Below, piece by piece: positions 41,522 through 49,566 of a stretch of DNA of 49,566 bases. The stretch covers positions 1 to 49,566 of the forward strand of contig JAOAPH010000113.1 of assembly GCA_025462835.1 (NCBI GenBank), given 5' to 3'. The position numbers and the translations under genes were made by a program. This DNA is from Candidatus Angelobacter sp. GTDB taxonomy: Bacteria; Acidobacteriota; Terriglobia; Terriglobales; Acidobacteriaceae. The notes below the pieces were generated by a model that made no database searches, was not told where the DNA came from, and saw only the letters and a program-made list of their open reading frames with translations. The number at the start of each line of letters is the position of its first letter. Within the stretch, counting starts at the first letter, position 1.

Positions 41522-41964
41522 ACGACGTTTCTATTTGCAGCGGGTATTCCTGCTGCGGCCTTTTTACAGTCACGAGTTACGCGGCGTTGATTGAATGTGG
41601 TGTGGGTCAGGTTATCTAGTGCCTCAATCAACATTCCCGGGGGATCGCCTTTCACTAGCTGAGCATTCACGATTTTTCTCAGGTTTTCAGGGACCTCCCT
41701 CACAAAACCCGAGAGCAGCAAAAGTGGCAAGCTCTTCGAGATTTGCCTCACTTTATTCGCCAGTTCTTCGCCATCCATTTCAGGCATACGATAGTCCAAG
41801 ACAATGGCATCGATGTGGTGAGCTTGCAAAAGTTGCAGTCCCTCGGCTCCGCTGCTTGCGGTAAGGACATTGAAACCAAACTGTTCAAGAAAGCTCTTTC
41901 TGGTTTGGAGGCCAGGCTTGAAGTCGTCAATGCAGAGAATGGTTGGGACAGAGTCCATATCCAT
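41518..41964 (-). CDS. Single-domain response regulator (receiver)
   Basis: 148 residues. A complete receiver has the acidic pair in ILCIDDFKPG, the phospho-acceptor Asp in AIVLDYRMPEMDGEEL, and the switch/Lys region LLLLSGF and AQLVKGDPPG. A short basic tail of about 25 residues has no output domain. Likely a CheY-like or intermediate phospho-carrier for the neighbouring CheB/CheR cluster. Its stop (TTA/TAA) overlaps that of the convergent CheB gene. Confidence 0.9.
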   Translation of the reverse strand: MDMDSVPTILCIDDFKPGLQTRKSFLEQFGFNVLTASSGAEGLQLLQAHHIDAIVLDYRMPEMDGEELANKVRQISKSLPLLLLSGFVREVPENLRKIVNAQLVKGDPPGMLIEALDNLTHTTFNQRRVTRDCKKAAAGIPAANRNVV

Positions 41965-42045
41965 ATGGGTTCAGCAACTCTCAATGGGCACACATCCGAT
42001 TATCCGGAAGCAAGTTCCATTGCCATTTTAGAAATCAGTTGAAAA

Positions 42046-42540
42046 TCAAGCTGCCATGCTGTGCCGCAGGGGCACTGCTTCTGCATGGCCCCGGACCATT
42101 CGCACAGTCATGTGTTTGGAGCAGCCGTCGCAGAGCCAAAACCAGGATTCCCGGTCAGCTGATGCGGGCTGTTTGTCGGCAAAGGCACTTTCACCACCTG
42201 CGCGTGCCTGCCTGGAATTATTGAACTTGAACAATTTCCCCTGGTTTGGGGAGATGAAAATTGCTGCACATGCCGAATTCGCACAATCTAGTAACACGTC
42301 GTGCTCTCCAATCTGATCGGGTAACGAGGGAATTTTTTCTGCAAAACTGCTGGAGCTGATATGCGCCACTGGACGGAATTCGAGAAAAGTGAAATTGCTT
42401 GCACAGATTCCGCAAAGCCACTGCAATTCCTGCTGCCATGAAGCGGTTGGAGAATCGGGCGCTTTCGATATGAAAAGCTGGCCGGTTCCGAAGTACTTGA
42501 AGCTGGCATTGCACTTGGGGTTCGCGCAATTACTGACCAT
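42046..42540 (-). CDS. Internally duplicated Cys-pair (zinc-ribbon-like) protein
   Basis: 164 residues. Two homologous halves can be seen. The first (1-60) has NCANPKCNASFKYFGTGQLF and, after about 20 residues, WLCGICA. The second (84-150) has DCANSACAAIFISPNQGKLF and WLCDGCS. Each half thus offers two CxxxxC/CxxC pairs, enough for one zinc. No enzyme motif is present. Probable DNA, RNA or protein adaptor; function unknown. A divergent HTH gene lies 150 bases away, with a terminator-like hairpin between them. Confidence 0.72.
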   Translation of the reverse strand: MVSNCANPKCNASFKYFGTGQLFISKAPDSPTASWQQELQWLCGICASNFTFLEFRPVAHISSSSFAEKIPSLPDQIGEHDVLLDCANSACAAIFISPNQGKLFKFNNSRQARAGGESAFADKQPASADRESWFWLCDGCSKHMTVRMVRGHAEAVPLRHSMAA

Positions 42541-42585
42541 AGTTGAATTCTCTTGTCGCGATTTCTGTTGTTTCGAATTGAGGTG

Positions 42586-42626
42586 AAAAAGGGCACGAAT
42601 ACGGGAACGAAGTCGTGCCCCTTTTT
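42586..42626. terminator. Terminator-like hairpin in a divergent intergenic region
   Basis: AAAAAGGGCACGA (42586-42598), a 14-base loop, TCGTGCCC-c-TTTTT (42613-42626). The stem has T runs on both strands. It lies between divergent genes, so it ends no known gene; it could stop a short leader or a small RNA in front of either. Confidence 0.65.
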
Positions 42627-42691
42627 AACGCCCACCAGCACTCTGGTAAGCGATATCAGCCTGGCTGTGGTCCAAGAAGCGGAGGTGCAAA

Positions 42692-43210
42692 ATGAACCCC
42701 AACGAGGCCTTATGCTGCGTATACAATAATCTGAGGTTCAGTTACATCGTTAACGCCGAGTTCCGCCATCTAACGTCTCGTTACGACCTGGCGCCCCTGG
42801 GAGAGCGAATGAATATCAGCAATAAGACAATCTTGAATTCGTGGAAAGAAATCGCCGAGTATGTTGGCCGCGGCATCCGCACCTTGCAGCGATGGGAACG
42901 CGACCATGGATTCCCCGTCCACAGACCTAGCGGCAAACAGCGCAGTGCAGTCTTTGCCGTCGCGAGTGAAGTCGACCGCTGGTTAAAGACTCGACCGTTG
43001 CTAATCCAAGACGGCAGCGCGACAAATGGTACTGCGACAATAGTTGTGATCCCGGAACAATTGGGGCCACGCTGGCAACGGGTTCGATTGAGTACCCATG
43101 ACCTGGTCACTAAGACCCAGCGCCTTCTAATCAGCACCGGACAGCTACAGGCGGAACTAAAACACGCTATCGAACTGGGCAGTAAGTATAAAAAGATCCG
43201 AGCAAGCTAA
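42692..43210 (+). CDS. Helix-turn-helix regulator (MerR/excisionase-like)
   Basis: 172 residues. The DNA-binding core at about residues 47-95 is LNSWKEIAEYVGRGIRTLQRW, with ERDHGFPVHRP and AVASEVDRWLKT, a winged-helix form common in acidobacterial regulators. The remaining C-terminal part is helical and unassigned. Two starts are possible: 42692 (GGAGG seven bases upstream) and 42809 (MNISNKTILNSWKE, GGGAGAG upstream), which sits right before the HTH. I list the longer one because of its stronger ribosome binding site. The ABC exporter gene follows on the same strand. Confidence 0.78.
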   Translation: MNPNEALCCVYNNLRFSYIVNAEFRHLTSRYDLAPLGERMNISNKTILNSWKEIAEYVGRGIRTLQRWERDHGFPVHRPSGKQRSAVFAVASEVDRWLKTRPLLIQDGSATNGTATIVVIPEQLGPRWQRVRLSTHDLVTKTQRLLISTGQLQAELKHAIELGSKYKKIRAS

Positions 43211-43333
43211 GCTCTCTCGTCCCGGGAAGCTTCAGTCATGAAAATCTAAGGGAATTCCACAGTTCGGCGCTCTGAACTAGTGAATTCATCTCATTGAAGG
43301 TTGCGATGGATAGCCCTATTCTGCTCATCGCCC

Positions 43334-45094
43334 ATGTCCGATGTCCCCAGAAAATCTTGGCTGGTTTACAGGCTGGTGATTGCGCAGTCGCGCTCATGCT
43401 GGGTGCATCTTCTGGGAATTGCGCTACTCAGCTTTATTTCAATGCCGCTGGCATTGCTATCCCCTTTGCCGCTCAAGGTGGCTGTTGACAGCGTGATCGG
43501 TCAGCAGCCTGTCCCCCCGGCTCTCCACTCCTTGCTTCCCTTTTTGTCAAACACTGTGACCGGACTGGCGCTCGCGATCTGTCTTCTACTGCTGATTGCG
43601 CTGCTCACTAATTTCCAAGGATTGTTCAGTTGGTGGCTGCAAAGCCACACCGGCGAAAAACTAGTCTGGGATTTCCGTTCGGAACTGTTGAGCCACGTAC
43701 AGCGCCTCTCGATGTCATACCACGATTCCAAGGGAGCCATCGATACTGCCTATCGTATCCAGCACGATGCGCCATCACTGCAGTACATCGCCATCCAAGG
43801 CTTCATTCCGCTGGTAACCGCGACCTTCACTTTAATAGGAATGTTAGTGGTCTGCTCCCGTCTTGATAGTTCGCTGGCGCTGATCGCGCTAGCAATCACA
43901 CCGGTCTTGTTTTTCCTCACACGGACTTGCGGCAAATTGGTCCGCAATCGCTCCGTGCGAGTCCGGGAACTAGACAGCTCGGCGATGTCCGTGATTTATG
44001 AAGTCCTCGGCTCGATTCGCGTAATCAAGGCGTTTGGGCAGGAAAAGCATGAGCATCAGAGGTTCCTAAAGCATTCCGCATTGCGCATATCGGGACAAAT
44101 GCGGTTGTCGATCCTGCAGGCTACGTTCAACGTCCTGATCGGCCTGACCATTTCGATCGGCACTGCGGCAGTGATGTACACGGGTGTGCACCATGTGCAA
44201 TCAGGGCTGCTTACGACAGGCGAATTACTGATGGTCATGGCATATATCGCGCAGATGTATGAGCCACTGCGCCTGCTCAGCACCAAGACAACCGATCTGC
44301 AGAGTTGGCTCACGAGCGTGGAGCGGGCATTTGCCCTTCTTGACGAAGCGCCAGAATTGGATGAGCCTCGGGTACCACGACAACTAGCGCGTGCAAGAGG
44401 GGAGATTGAGTTTCTCGATGTGTGCTTCCGATATGGAGGACGCTCCCGCGGACTGACGAACATCTCATTTCATGTTCCCAGCGGCTCGCGCGTCGGCATC
44501 GTTGGGGCAACGGGCGCAGGAAAATCCACGCTTTTGGCGCTGCTAAACCGTTTCTACGATCCAGACTCCGGTCGAGTGTTGTTAGATGGAAATGATGTCC
44601 GTGATTACCGCATTGCCGACCTGCGGCGACAATACTCCATCGTCTTGCAGGACCCGCTGCTTTTTGCCACGACCATTTCCGAAAACATTGCTTACGGTAA
44701 ACCTCATGCCACAACGGAAGAAATCAATGCTGCTGCGATTGCAGCTAATGCGCATGACTTCATCCTTGCGCTCCCCGATGGATACGAGACCAAAGTCGGC
44801 GAGCGCGGTTGCCGCCTCTCGGGCGGCGAACGCCAGCGGATCTCCTTGGCGCGCGCATTCCTGCGCGACAGTCCCATCCTCATCCTCGACGAGCCGACCA
44901 GTTCCGTGGATGCCGCAACTGAAGCGGCAATCATGGAAGCCACCGAATCCCTGATGACAGGACGCACCACTTTTCTCATCGCACATCGGCTGAGCACGCT
45001 GAAGAATTGCGATACGATCCTGCGACTTTCGGATGGAGAACTGGTGCGCGTCCAGGTCGCTGAAGAGCTGGCGGAACTCTCCTTCAGCCACTGA
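43334..45094 (+). CDS. ABC exporter, fused membrane and ATPase domains
   Basis: About 586 residues, a half-transporter of the MsbA/ABCB type. The membrane domain of six helices (about 20-310) precedes the ATPase: Walker A GATGAGKST, Q-loop VLQDPLLF, signature RLSGGERQR, Walker B PILILDEPTS and H-loop IAHRLS. It should work as a homodimer and export a lipid, peptide or drug at the inner membrane; the substrate is unknown. The start is uncertain: ATG 43334 (MSDVPRKSW) or a TTG at 43301; no clear ribosome binding site is seen. Followed by an SDR gene on the same strand. Confidence 0.92.
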   Translation: MSDVPRKSWLVYRLVIAQSRSCWVHLLGIALLSFISMPLALLSPLPLKVAVDSVIGQQPVPPALHSLLPFLSNTVTGLALAICLLLLIALLTNFQGLFSWWLQSHTGEKLVWDFRSELLSHVQRLSMSYHDSKGAIDTAYRIQHDAPSLQYIAIQGFIPLVTATFTLIGMLVVCSRLDSSLALIALAITPVLFFLTRTCGKLVRNRSVRVRELDSSAMSVIYEVLGSIRVIKAFGQEKHEHQRFLKHSALRISGQMRLSILQATFNVLIGLTISIGTAAVMYTGVHHVQSGLLTTGELLMVMAYIAQMYEPLRLLSTKTTDLQSWLTSVERAFALLDEAPELDEPRVPRQLARARGEIEFLDVCFRYGGRSRGLTNISFHVPSGSRVGIVGATGAGKSTLLALLNRFYDPDSGRVLLDGNDVRDYRIADLRRQYSIVLQDPLLFATTISENIAYGKPHATTEEINAAAIAANAHDFILALPDGYETKVGERGCRLSGGERQRISLARAFLRDSPILILDEPTSSVDAATEAAIMEATESLMTGRTTFLIAHRLSTLKNCDTILRLSDGELVRVQVAEELAELSFSH

Positions 45095-45187
45095 CGGCTG
45101 ACGAAAATACAAACCTATCAGCGATGGGCGCATCCAGAGGTTCATGCGCGCGTTTCGATTCCGACCTCCTTCCTGTGCGGTGTATCC

Positions 45188-46207
45188 ATGAATGCCGATA
45201 GCAAAAAAGTAATCAAGATCACAGCCGCGTTGCTCGCCCTGATGGGGATCCGCAAAGCCGTTCGGGAGTCGCGTCGAATGGATTTTCGACGCAAAGTAGT
45301 CCTGATAACGGGCGGATCCCGAGGCCTGGGACTGGTGCTTGCCCGCGAATTCATGCGCGAAGGCGCGAAAGTTGCCATCTGCGCACGAGACGAGAATGAA
45401 CTTATCCGTGCGCAAGACGAATTGTCTCGGTATGGAAGTGTCCTGGCCATACCTTGTGACATCACTTACACCGATGAGGTCGAGCAATTGGTTGATATTG
45501 TGCACGATCGATTTGGTCGCATCGATGTGCTGGTCAACAACGCCGGCGTTATTGCGGTAGGCCCTATCGAATCCATGAAAATCGAAGACTTTGATGAGGC
45601 GATGAGGACGCATTTCTGGGGTCCGCTGCATTCGATCCTCGCAGTCCTACCGGAGATGCAGCAGCGCAAAAGCGGACGCATCGTGAATATCTCCTCTATC
45701 GGAGGAAAGATCAGCGTGCCCCATCTGGTCCCATATAGCGCCAGCAAATTTGCGCTGGTCGGACTGAGTGAAGGTCTTCGCGCGGAACTCAAAAAAGACG
45801 GCATTTTCGTTTCGACCATCTGTCCGGGATTGATGCGGACGGGAAGCCCTAGAAATGCCGAATTCAAAAGCCAGCATCGACTTGAGTATGCCTGGTTCAC
45901 GCTGAGCGATTCCCTGCCCTTCCTTAGCATGGACGTGGATCGCGCGGCGAGAAAAATCGTGAATGCCTGCCGTTACGGTGTTGCAGAGGTGGTGCTATCA
46001 GCCCCGGCAAAGCTGGCTGTCAAATTCCACGGACTCTTCCCCGGCGTGACAGCGGATCTTCTGGATCTGGAAAACCGTCTGTTGCCTCGCGACGGCGGAA
46101 TCGGTTCAGCACGCGCGAAAGGATACGATAGCGAGTCCGCGGTCACGCTTTCTCGATTCACGGCGATGACGCGTGCTGCGGAAAGAAGAAATAACCAGAT
46201 CGCATAG
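45188..46207 (+). CDS. Short-chain dehydrogenase/reductase
   Basis: 339 residues, longer than the usual 250. An N-terminal hydrophobic stretch (KITAALLALMGIRKAVRES) may tether it to the membrane. The Rossmann core shows VVLITGGSRGLGL (about 37-49), NNAGV, the catalytic Ser in IVNISSIGGK and Y-S-A-S-K near residue 180. An extra C-terminal region of about 90 residues follows. NAD(P)-dependent oxidoreductase of unknown substrate. It lies 93 bases after the ABC exporter and may be co-expressed. Confidence 0.9.
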   Translation: MNADSKKVIKITAALLALMGIRKAVRESRRMDFRRKVVLITGGSRGLGLVLAREFMREGAKVAICARDENELIRAQDELSRYGSVLAIPCDITYTDEVEQLVDIVHDRFGRIDVLVNNAGVIAVGPIESMKIEDFDEAMRTHFWGPLHSILAVLPEMQQRKSGRIVNISSIGGKISVPHLVPYSASKFALVGLSEGLRAELKKDGIFVSTICPGLMRTGSPRNAEFKSQHRLEYAWFTLSDSLPFLSMDVDRAARKIVNACRYGVAEVVLSAPAKLAVKFHGLFPGVTADLLDLENRLLPRDGGIGSARAKGYDSESAVTLSRFTAMTRAAERRNNQIA

Positions 46208-46219
46208 ATCGCAACAGAG

Positions 46220-47134
46220 CTATTCCAGGTTCCACCATTTTATCTGCGGAAAGCGATTCCGCCATTCCGGCAAGCATGCGAGGTAGTTCCCTTCGCGGAA
46301 CGACTCGAGTTCAAAATGCCACTGCGGATAAAACTCGATGCCCTTGCGTGTGATCTTCCCAAGCTTGTAGCCAAGCGGCGATAGGAGATCGAATGCGTCC
46401 TTCAGGAAGTGCCGTGACTGAATCCAGCGATGGTTGTATTCAAACTGGAGCATAGATATCGCATGCGCTTGAAGCATTGCTCTTGCGCCTTCGAGGACGT
46501 TCAGGTCGTGGCCTTCGGCATCTATCTTGAGCAGATCGATATGCGAGATTTTGGCACTCCGACAGTACGCGTCCACTGTGTTTAATTGGACTCGTTCGGT
46601 GGACTCCACCTGATTTGGGCCTTGATGCAGCGAATTGATACCCAGACCAGCGCCGACGACATAGAACGACGCTGTCCCAACCTCATTCGATAATGCCTGG
46701 TTTACAAGTAAAACCCGCGACGGCAGATCGGCCAGATTTTTCGTCAGCATGGAGTAGGTTGCGGAAGCAGGCTCAAAAGCGTGCACCCTGAGCTCAGTAG
46801 CACCCGCCTGGTCAATCAGGCGCCTTGTCCACTCACCTGCATTTGCGCCGACGTCAAAGATAACCAGTTCATTTTCAGCAGCCCTTTGGCTCAGCAGTAC
46901 GCGATGTACCAATGTTTCACCGTTTTCAGCCATGTCGTTCCCGGTATCAAGACGGGATTCCATGGTTAGCAAGCGGGCAAAACGCACCAGATTTCGCCGC
47001 CCTAGAACGGCTTGAATGCTGGGAACAACGAAATTTCGAGTCAAACGCCCAATAGCGCTCATTCTGCGATTTAGCCAATCCTGGAATGTGGATGCTGGTG
47101 AATCGAAATCAGTATAGAGCGAACACAAGTGCAT
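46220..47134 (-). CDS. FkbM family methyltransferase
   Basis: 304 residues. SAM-binding motif I is VIFDVGANAGEWTRRLI (about residues 90-106), followed by VHAFEPASATYSML. The FkbM signature near the middle is HIDLLKIDAEGHDLNVLEGA. FkbM enzymes O-methylate sugars or natural products; this may act on surface glycans. The ATG at 47134 is listed; the internal ATG at 47062 (MSAIGRLTRNF) is an alternative. Convergent with the SDR gene. Confidence 0.88.
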   Translation of the reverse strand: MHLCSLYTDFDSPASTFQDWLNRRMSAIGRLTRNFVVPSIQAVLGRRNLVRFARLLTMESRLDTGNDMAENGETLVHRVLLSQRAAENELVIFDVGANAGEWTRRLIDQAGATELRVHAFEPASATYSMLTKNLADLPSRVLLVNQALSNEVGTASFYVVGAGLGINSLHQGPNQVESTERVQLNTVDAYCRSAKISHIDLLKIDAEGHDLNVLEGARAMLQAHAISMLQFEYNHRWIQSRHFLKDAFDLLSPLGYKLGKITRKGIEFYPQWHFELESFREGNYLACLPEWRNRFPQIKWWNLE

Positions 47135-47243
47135 TCTGTATGTGTCCAGCGCGGCTCGCCGTTTGAAGTTGACGGGGTATACTCAATTTTGCAGTTTGGC
47201 TTTAGAATTTCATTGTCCTCAACTCTGAAATCCTGAAATTCCC

Positions 47244-47285
47244 GCCCGGGTGGCGAAACTGGCAGACGCACGGGACTTAAAATCC
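47244..47285 (+). pseudogene. Truncated tRNA-Leu (UAA), 5' half only
   Basis: GCCCGGGTGGCGAAACTGGC followed by AGACGCACGGGACTTAAAATCC is the acceptor 5' strand, D arm and anticodon arm of a tRNA-Leu with anticodon TAA. From 47286 on no variable arm, T arm or acceptor 3' strand follows, and the expected CCCG closing the anticodon stem is lost (CCGG instead). No 3' half was found in the remaining sequence. It looks like the remnant of a recombination event at a tRNA gene. Confidence 0.8.
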
Positions 47286-48051
47286 GGCCGCTGAATGTGC
47301 TCCGACGCGCATCTCTCCGCTCCGTACCTTACGTTTCAATGAGTTGCAAATTGCGTCTACGAATCATTCTGAATGGAAACGCACTGGAGTTCTGGTCCAA
47401 CTGACACCAGAACTGACACCGGAATGCAATGTAGGCGACTTCATCCATACCCCCGGCCACAGATGCACGTGCCTAGCTAGCAGAATGTTGAAAAGGCTAA
47501 GCATTTTCCGAGATGCAAGTTGAATACCCTCGCCATCTGCGCATTTGCGGTCCTCTACTCCGCATAAACACTGGGTTGCGTCACTATTGGTTCGCGTAAG
47601 TGCTTATTACAAATGTACTAAATCGTATTTTTTGTCCCCGTATTCCGGGGAAGCATCGACAGGCTTTCTATCAGCTGCGGTTGTGACGCTCGTCACCATC
47701 ACCGGCGAACCTCCGTCCAACAATAATCATGTGAGGTAAGTGCCAAGCTCGATTTCCTTCACCACAACTGGTTCTTTCTCGTTCTTTCCGCGCTTTGCGT
47801 GGTCGGTCATGGACAGCACGGTGGTTGCGGAATGCGCCAGGCATTTCCCGGGCGCGCAGGGCTTGCACTGCAAAACTCCTTGTGTACGGAGATTCGGAAT
47901 CTTAGATGAACATGGAATCTAAGTTCTCGCAACAACTTACGTTACAATGATTTGCCTTCATTTCATAACCTGGCAAAACTCGAGAGAGCCCTACTGCGGC
48001 TCAATGCAGTGGTTTTGTTTGGGGATCTTAGAATCATGCGGAGGAATCGCA
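47286..48051. other. Gene-poor stretch at a probable island boundary
   Basis: About 770 bases with no convincing gene; the short open frames here lack ribosome binding sites and protein-like composition. A short direct repeat, aactgacacc, occurs twice near 47399-47424. The stretch separates the tRNA-Leu remnant from the GASH-like gene and may be the eroded end of an integrated element. Confidence 0.5.
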
Positions 48052-49332
48052 ATGCCTGATGTTCTACAGAATTTTCTTTCACTGGGATTACTGGACATCG
48101 GGGATGATGATACGCGGCTGGCGAAGTTGCGCGATGCTGCAGGCGATCTTCAGAAGCGTTTTGTCGCCGAGCCAAGGGTTGGCTTGTATCACGCCTTGAT
48201 GGTGTATTCGAATAACGTCGATTGCGAGGATGAGTGTTTCCGCGAGACCGGTGAGGTGCTTTCTCAACATTGGCCTACCTATAAAAATCGATATACAGAT
48301 GTCCCTAGGGGAATTTTTCGCGGAATGTCACTGCAAGCTCTGGATATGGCGACGCAGTCAAGTCCTGAATTGCAGGTCGCTATTGGCTATGGCCTCAGGA
48401 GTCTCGAAAAGCTTCCTCACACGCATGCCGAAGGCTCTCTATTGACTGAATTCTATGAGCACTCGGAAACGGAATTGGAGGCTAGAGCAATTGCGAGATG
48501 GCAGATTGGCGAAATGCAGCCACAAGCCGCAGGCAAGGCGACTGCAATAGCTGCACCGACAGTCACTAAGGCGACGTTGGAGGCGAGCATCACGGCAGCT
48601 AGCGGCCCGAACAACGCGCAGAACCAAGCTATCCCCAACGCGAATCTTCATTGGCCAAACACTGGACAGCCGTGGTCACAACAATTTGCTCCGAAGATGA
48701 CGGAGGCTGTCGCGTCGACAATCGATGCAGCGACCAAATCTCTTGCGAGCGAAACCACGAAAGCTCTCAAAGCGACGACGGACCAGGTGGCGGCTCTACT
48801 CGTCGCTGCTCAGCACAAGTTCAGGGATGCAGCGATCAGTACGTCGCAGCGGAGCGACTTGTTGTGGTGGCGTCAGAGCTTGTATTGCCCCGGGCTACGC
48901 AAGAGTTATCGAGATCTGCCACGGGGCGCGGCCGCGGTCCTGATGGCCGCGGACTTTGTTCAACTAGTTGGACCTTTGGCGCCGCTGAGTGCCGACTACT
49001 TTTTGAGAGAGACGGTTGGGACGGTGTTGTCCGAAGACAGGACATTATCTTGGGAAGAGATTCTCGACCAACTGGAGGCGGAACAAGCAAAAGCGAGATT
49101 TCTCGAGAGCATTCCAACTTTGCCCACCCGCGCAGGTGTGAAAACGATTGTTGAGCAGATTCGCGATGAAGTGACGTTCCGTAGGAAAGCCGGAACAGGA
49201 ACACCTAAAAAAAGTGGTGGTAAGGCCGTTAAACCACCAGCGCTCGATCTTCCCGGCCTTGCGGTAAGGATTTACTTGTCACTCCAGTCATTACGATCGG
49301 TTGCGGAGAAGGTGGATGGAAAGAAAGTGTAA
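48052..49332 (+). CDS. GASH-like all-helical protein of a GTPase-associated system
   Basis: 426 residues predicted almost entirely helical. An N-terminal helical domain (1-155) and an Ala/Thr-rich linker (160-260) precede a C-terminal domain with LLWWRQSLYCPGLRKSYRDLP (W272 to L289) and AAVLMAADFVQLVGPLAP. It ends in a Lys-rich segment. From memory this resembles the GTPase-associated-system helical (GASH) family, a component of GTPase-centred conflict systems; I cannot run a profile search. The gene that follows begins as a P-loop GTPase, which supports the assignment. GGAGGA at 48040-48045 fixes the start. Confidence 0.6.
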   Translation: MPDVLQNFLSLGLLDIGDDDTRLAKLRDAAGDLQKRFVAEPRVGLYHALMVYSNNVDCEDECFRETGEVLSQHWPTYKNRYTDVPRGIFRGMSLQALDMATQSSPELQVAIGYGLRSLEKLPHTHAEGSLLTEFYEHSETELEARAIARWQIGEMQPQAAGKATAIAAPTVTKATLEASITAASGPNNAQNQAIPNANLHWPNTGQPWSQQFAPKMTEAVASTIDAATKSLASETTKALKATTDQVAALLVAAQHKFRDAAISTSQRSDLLWWRQSLYCPGLRKSYRDLPRGAAAVLMAADFVQLVGPLAPLSADYFLRETVGTVLSEDRTLSWEEILDQLEAEQAKARFLESIPTLPTRAGVKTIVEQIRDEVTFRRKAGTGTPKKSGGKAVKPPALDLPGLAVRIYLSLQSLRSVAEKVDGKKV

Positions 49333-49369
49333 ACATCCAGATTGTTACGTTCCAGAAACCTCTTGCGTT

Positions 49370-49566
49370 ATGGGTAATCAGGACGCAAATGTTTGCGAGT
49401 TTTGGAGCGGCGGCAATACGGCTGAATTGGACGCTACCGAGACAATCTCCGACGCTTCTGGCAAGACAATGGTCCCATGGTCAGGGGGGGCAATGGGATT
49501 GTCTGATGTCGCCTTCGTAGCGGCGCGAGGTGCACCCATTGTCATCGGCGTTGTCGGCCCTCATAA
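49370..49566 (+). CDS. P-loop GTPase of the GASH system, N-terminal part (runs off the window)
   Basis: ATG at 49370, 37 bases after the GASH-like gene, open to the window end (65 residues). It starts MGNQDANVCEFWSGG and reaches GAPIVIGVVGPHN exactly at the edge. The G-V-V-G-P-H-N segment at a strand end reads as the beginning of a Walker A loop (G-x4-G-K-S/T). The rest lies outside, so the GTPase call is inference from this motif and the neighbour. Confidence 0.55.
   Translation, partial: MGNQDANVCEFWSGGNTAELDATETISDASGKTMVPWSGGAMGLSDVAFVAARGAPIVIGVVGPH

Noticed and set aside
47244-47330. Group I intron in tRNA-Leu(UAA)
   Set aside because: Such introns interrupt the anticodon, but here the anticodon loop is continuous and the sequence is lost later, in the anticodon stem.
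47545-47922. Short plus-strand frames of about 60 residues
   Set aside because: No ribosome binding sites, atypical composition and no recognisable motif.

Overview
The window is a chromosomal stretch from a moderately GC-rich, diderm-type bacterium. I infer an Acidobacteriota (Terriglobia-like) host. The reasons are the acidobacterial style of several proteins (LytS-type kinase start, short HTH regulator, CheB/CheR-PAS signalling), dispersed GGCTAAAGCC palindromes, a gap-pgk-tpiA-tRNA-Leu-secG block and a class D sortase in a Gram-negative-type gene set. This assignment is inference from gene content; no rRNA is present.

Layout. 1-4500: edge of a LytS-like kinase, ribA, a DUF2520 dehydrogenase-like protein, a Nudix hydrolase, a CPA2 antiporter and a cold-shock protein. 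4500-10160: a GT2 glycosyltransferase, a methyltransferase, PolX, a small membrane protein whose gene carries a perfect parS-like site, DUF421 and a coiled-coil protein. 10160-12010: a tiny secreted protein with an LPEGG sorting signal beside its probable class D sortase, then palindromic repeats. 12010-18200: glycine oxidase, an M20 dipeptidase, a YtxH/YtxG-like pair, and nifS-mnmA for tRNA thiolation.

18200-19370 holds what looks like a complete ribosome-mediated attenuator: a sigma70 promoter, a probably leaderless 25-residue leader peptide with five Tyr codons in six, an antiterminator segment, a strong terminator, and then phenylalanine 4-monooxygenase, the enzyme that makes tyrosine.

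19460-27660 is the other highlight. A STAS protein diverges from a three-gene export-like operon (triple-GAF/HlyD fusion, HlyD lipoprotein, PqqD/M50/HlyD fusion). Convergent to that operon lies a gene for a protein made of 19 tandem seven-residue AADAGS(M) units. It has its own terminator, a good sigma54 -24/-12 promoter, and two palindromes at about -127 and -148 that fit upstream activator sites. Those palindromes touch the 3' end of a sigma54 enhancer-binding protein gene. I propose a sigma54-controlled repeat protein whose partner or exporter is the neighbouring operon.

27750-34830: glutaredoxin-like protein, tRNA-Gln, a P-loop kinase, gap-pgk-tpiA, tRNA-Leu, secG, an MBL hydrolase and an aminotransferase. 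34835-41970: a signalling cluster (REC/Hpt/REC/REC/GGDEF/REC protein, CheR-PAS, two CheB proteins, a lone receiver). 42040-47140: a duplicated Cys-pair protein, an HTH regulator, an ABC exporter, an SDR and an FkbM methyltransferase. 47240 to the end: a broken tRNA-Leu(UAA) 5' half, a gene-poor stretch, then a GASH-like helical protein followed by the start of a GTPase, probably a GTPase-centred conflict system at an island boundary.
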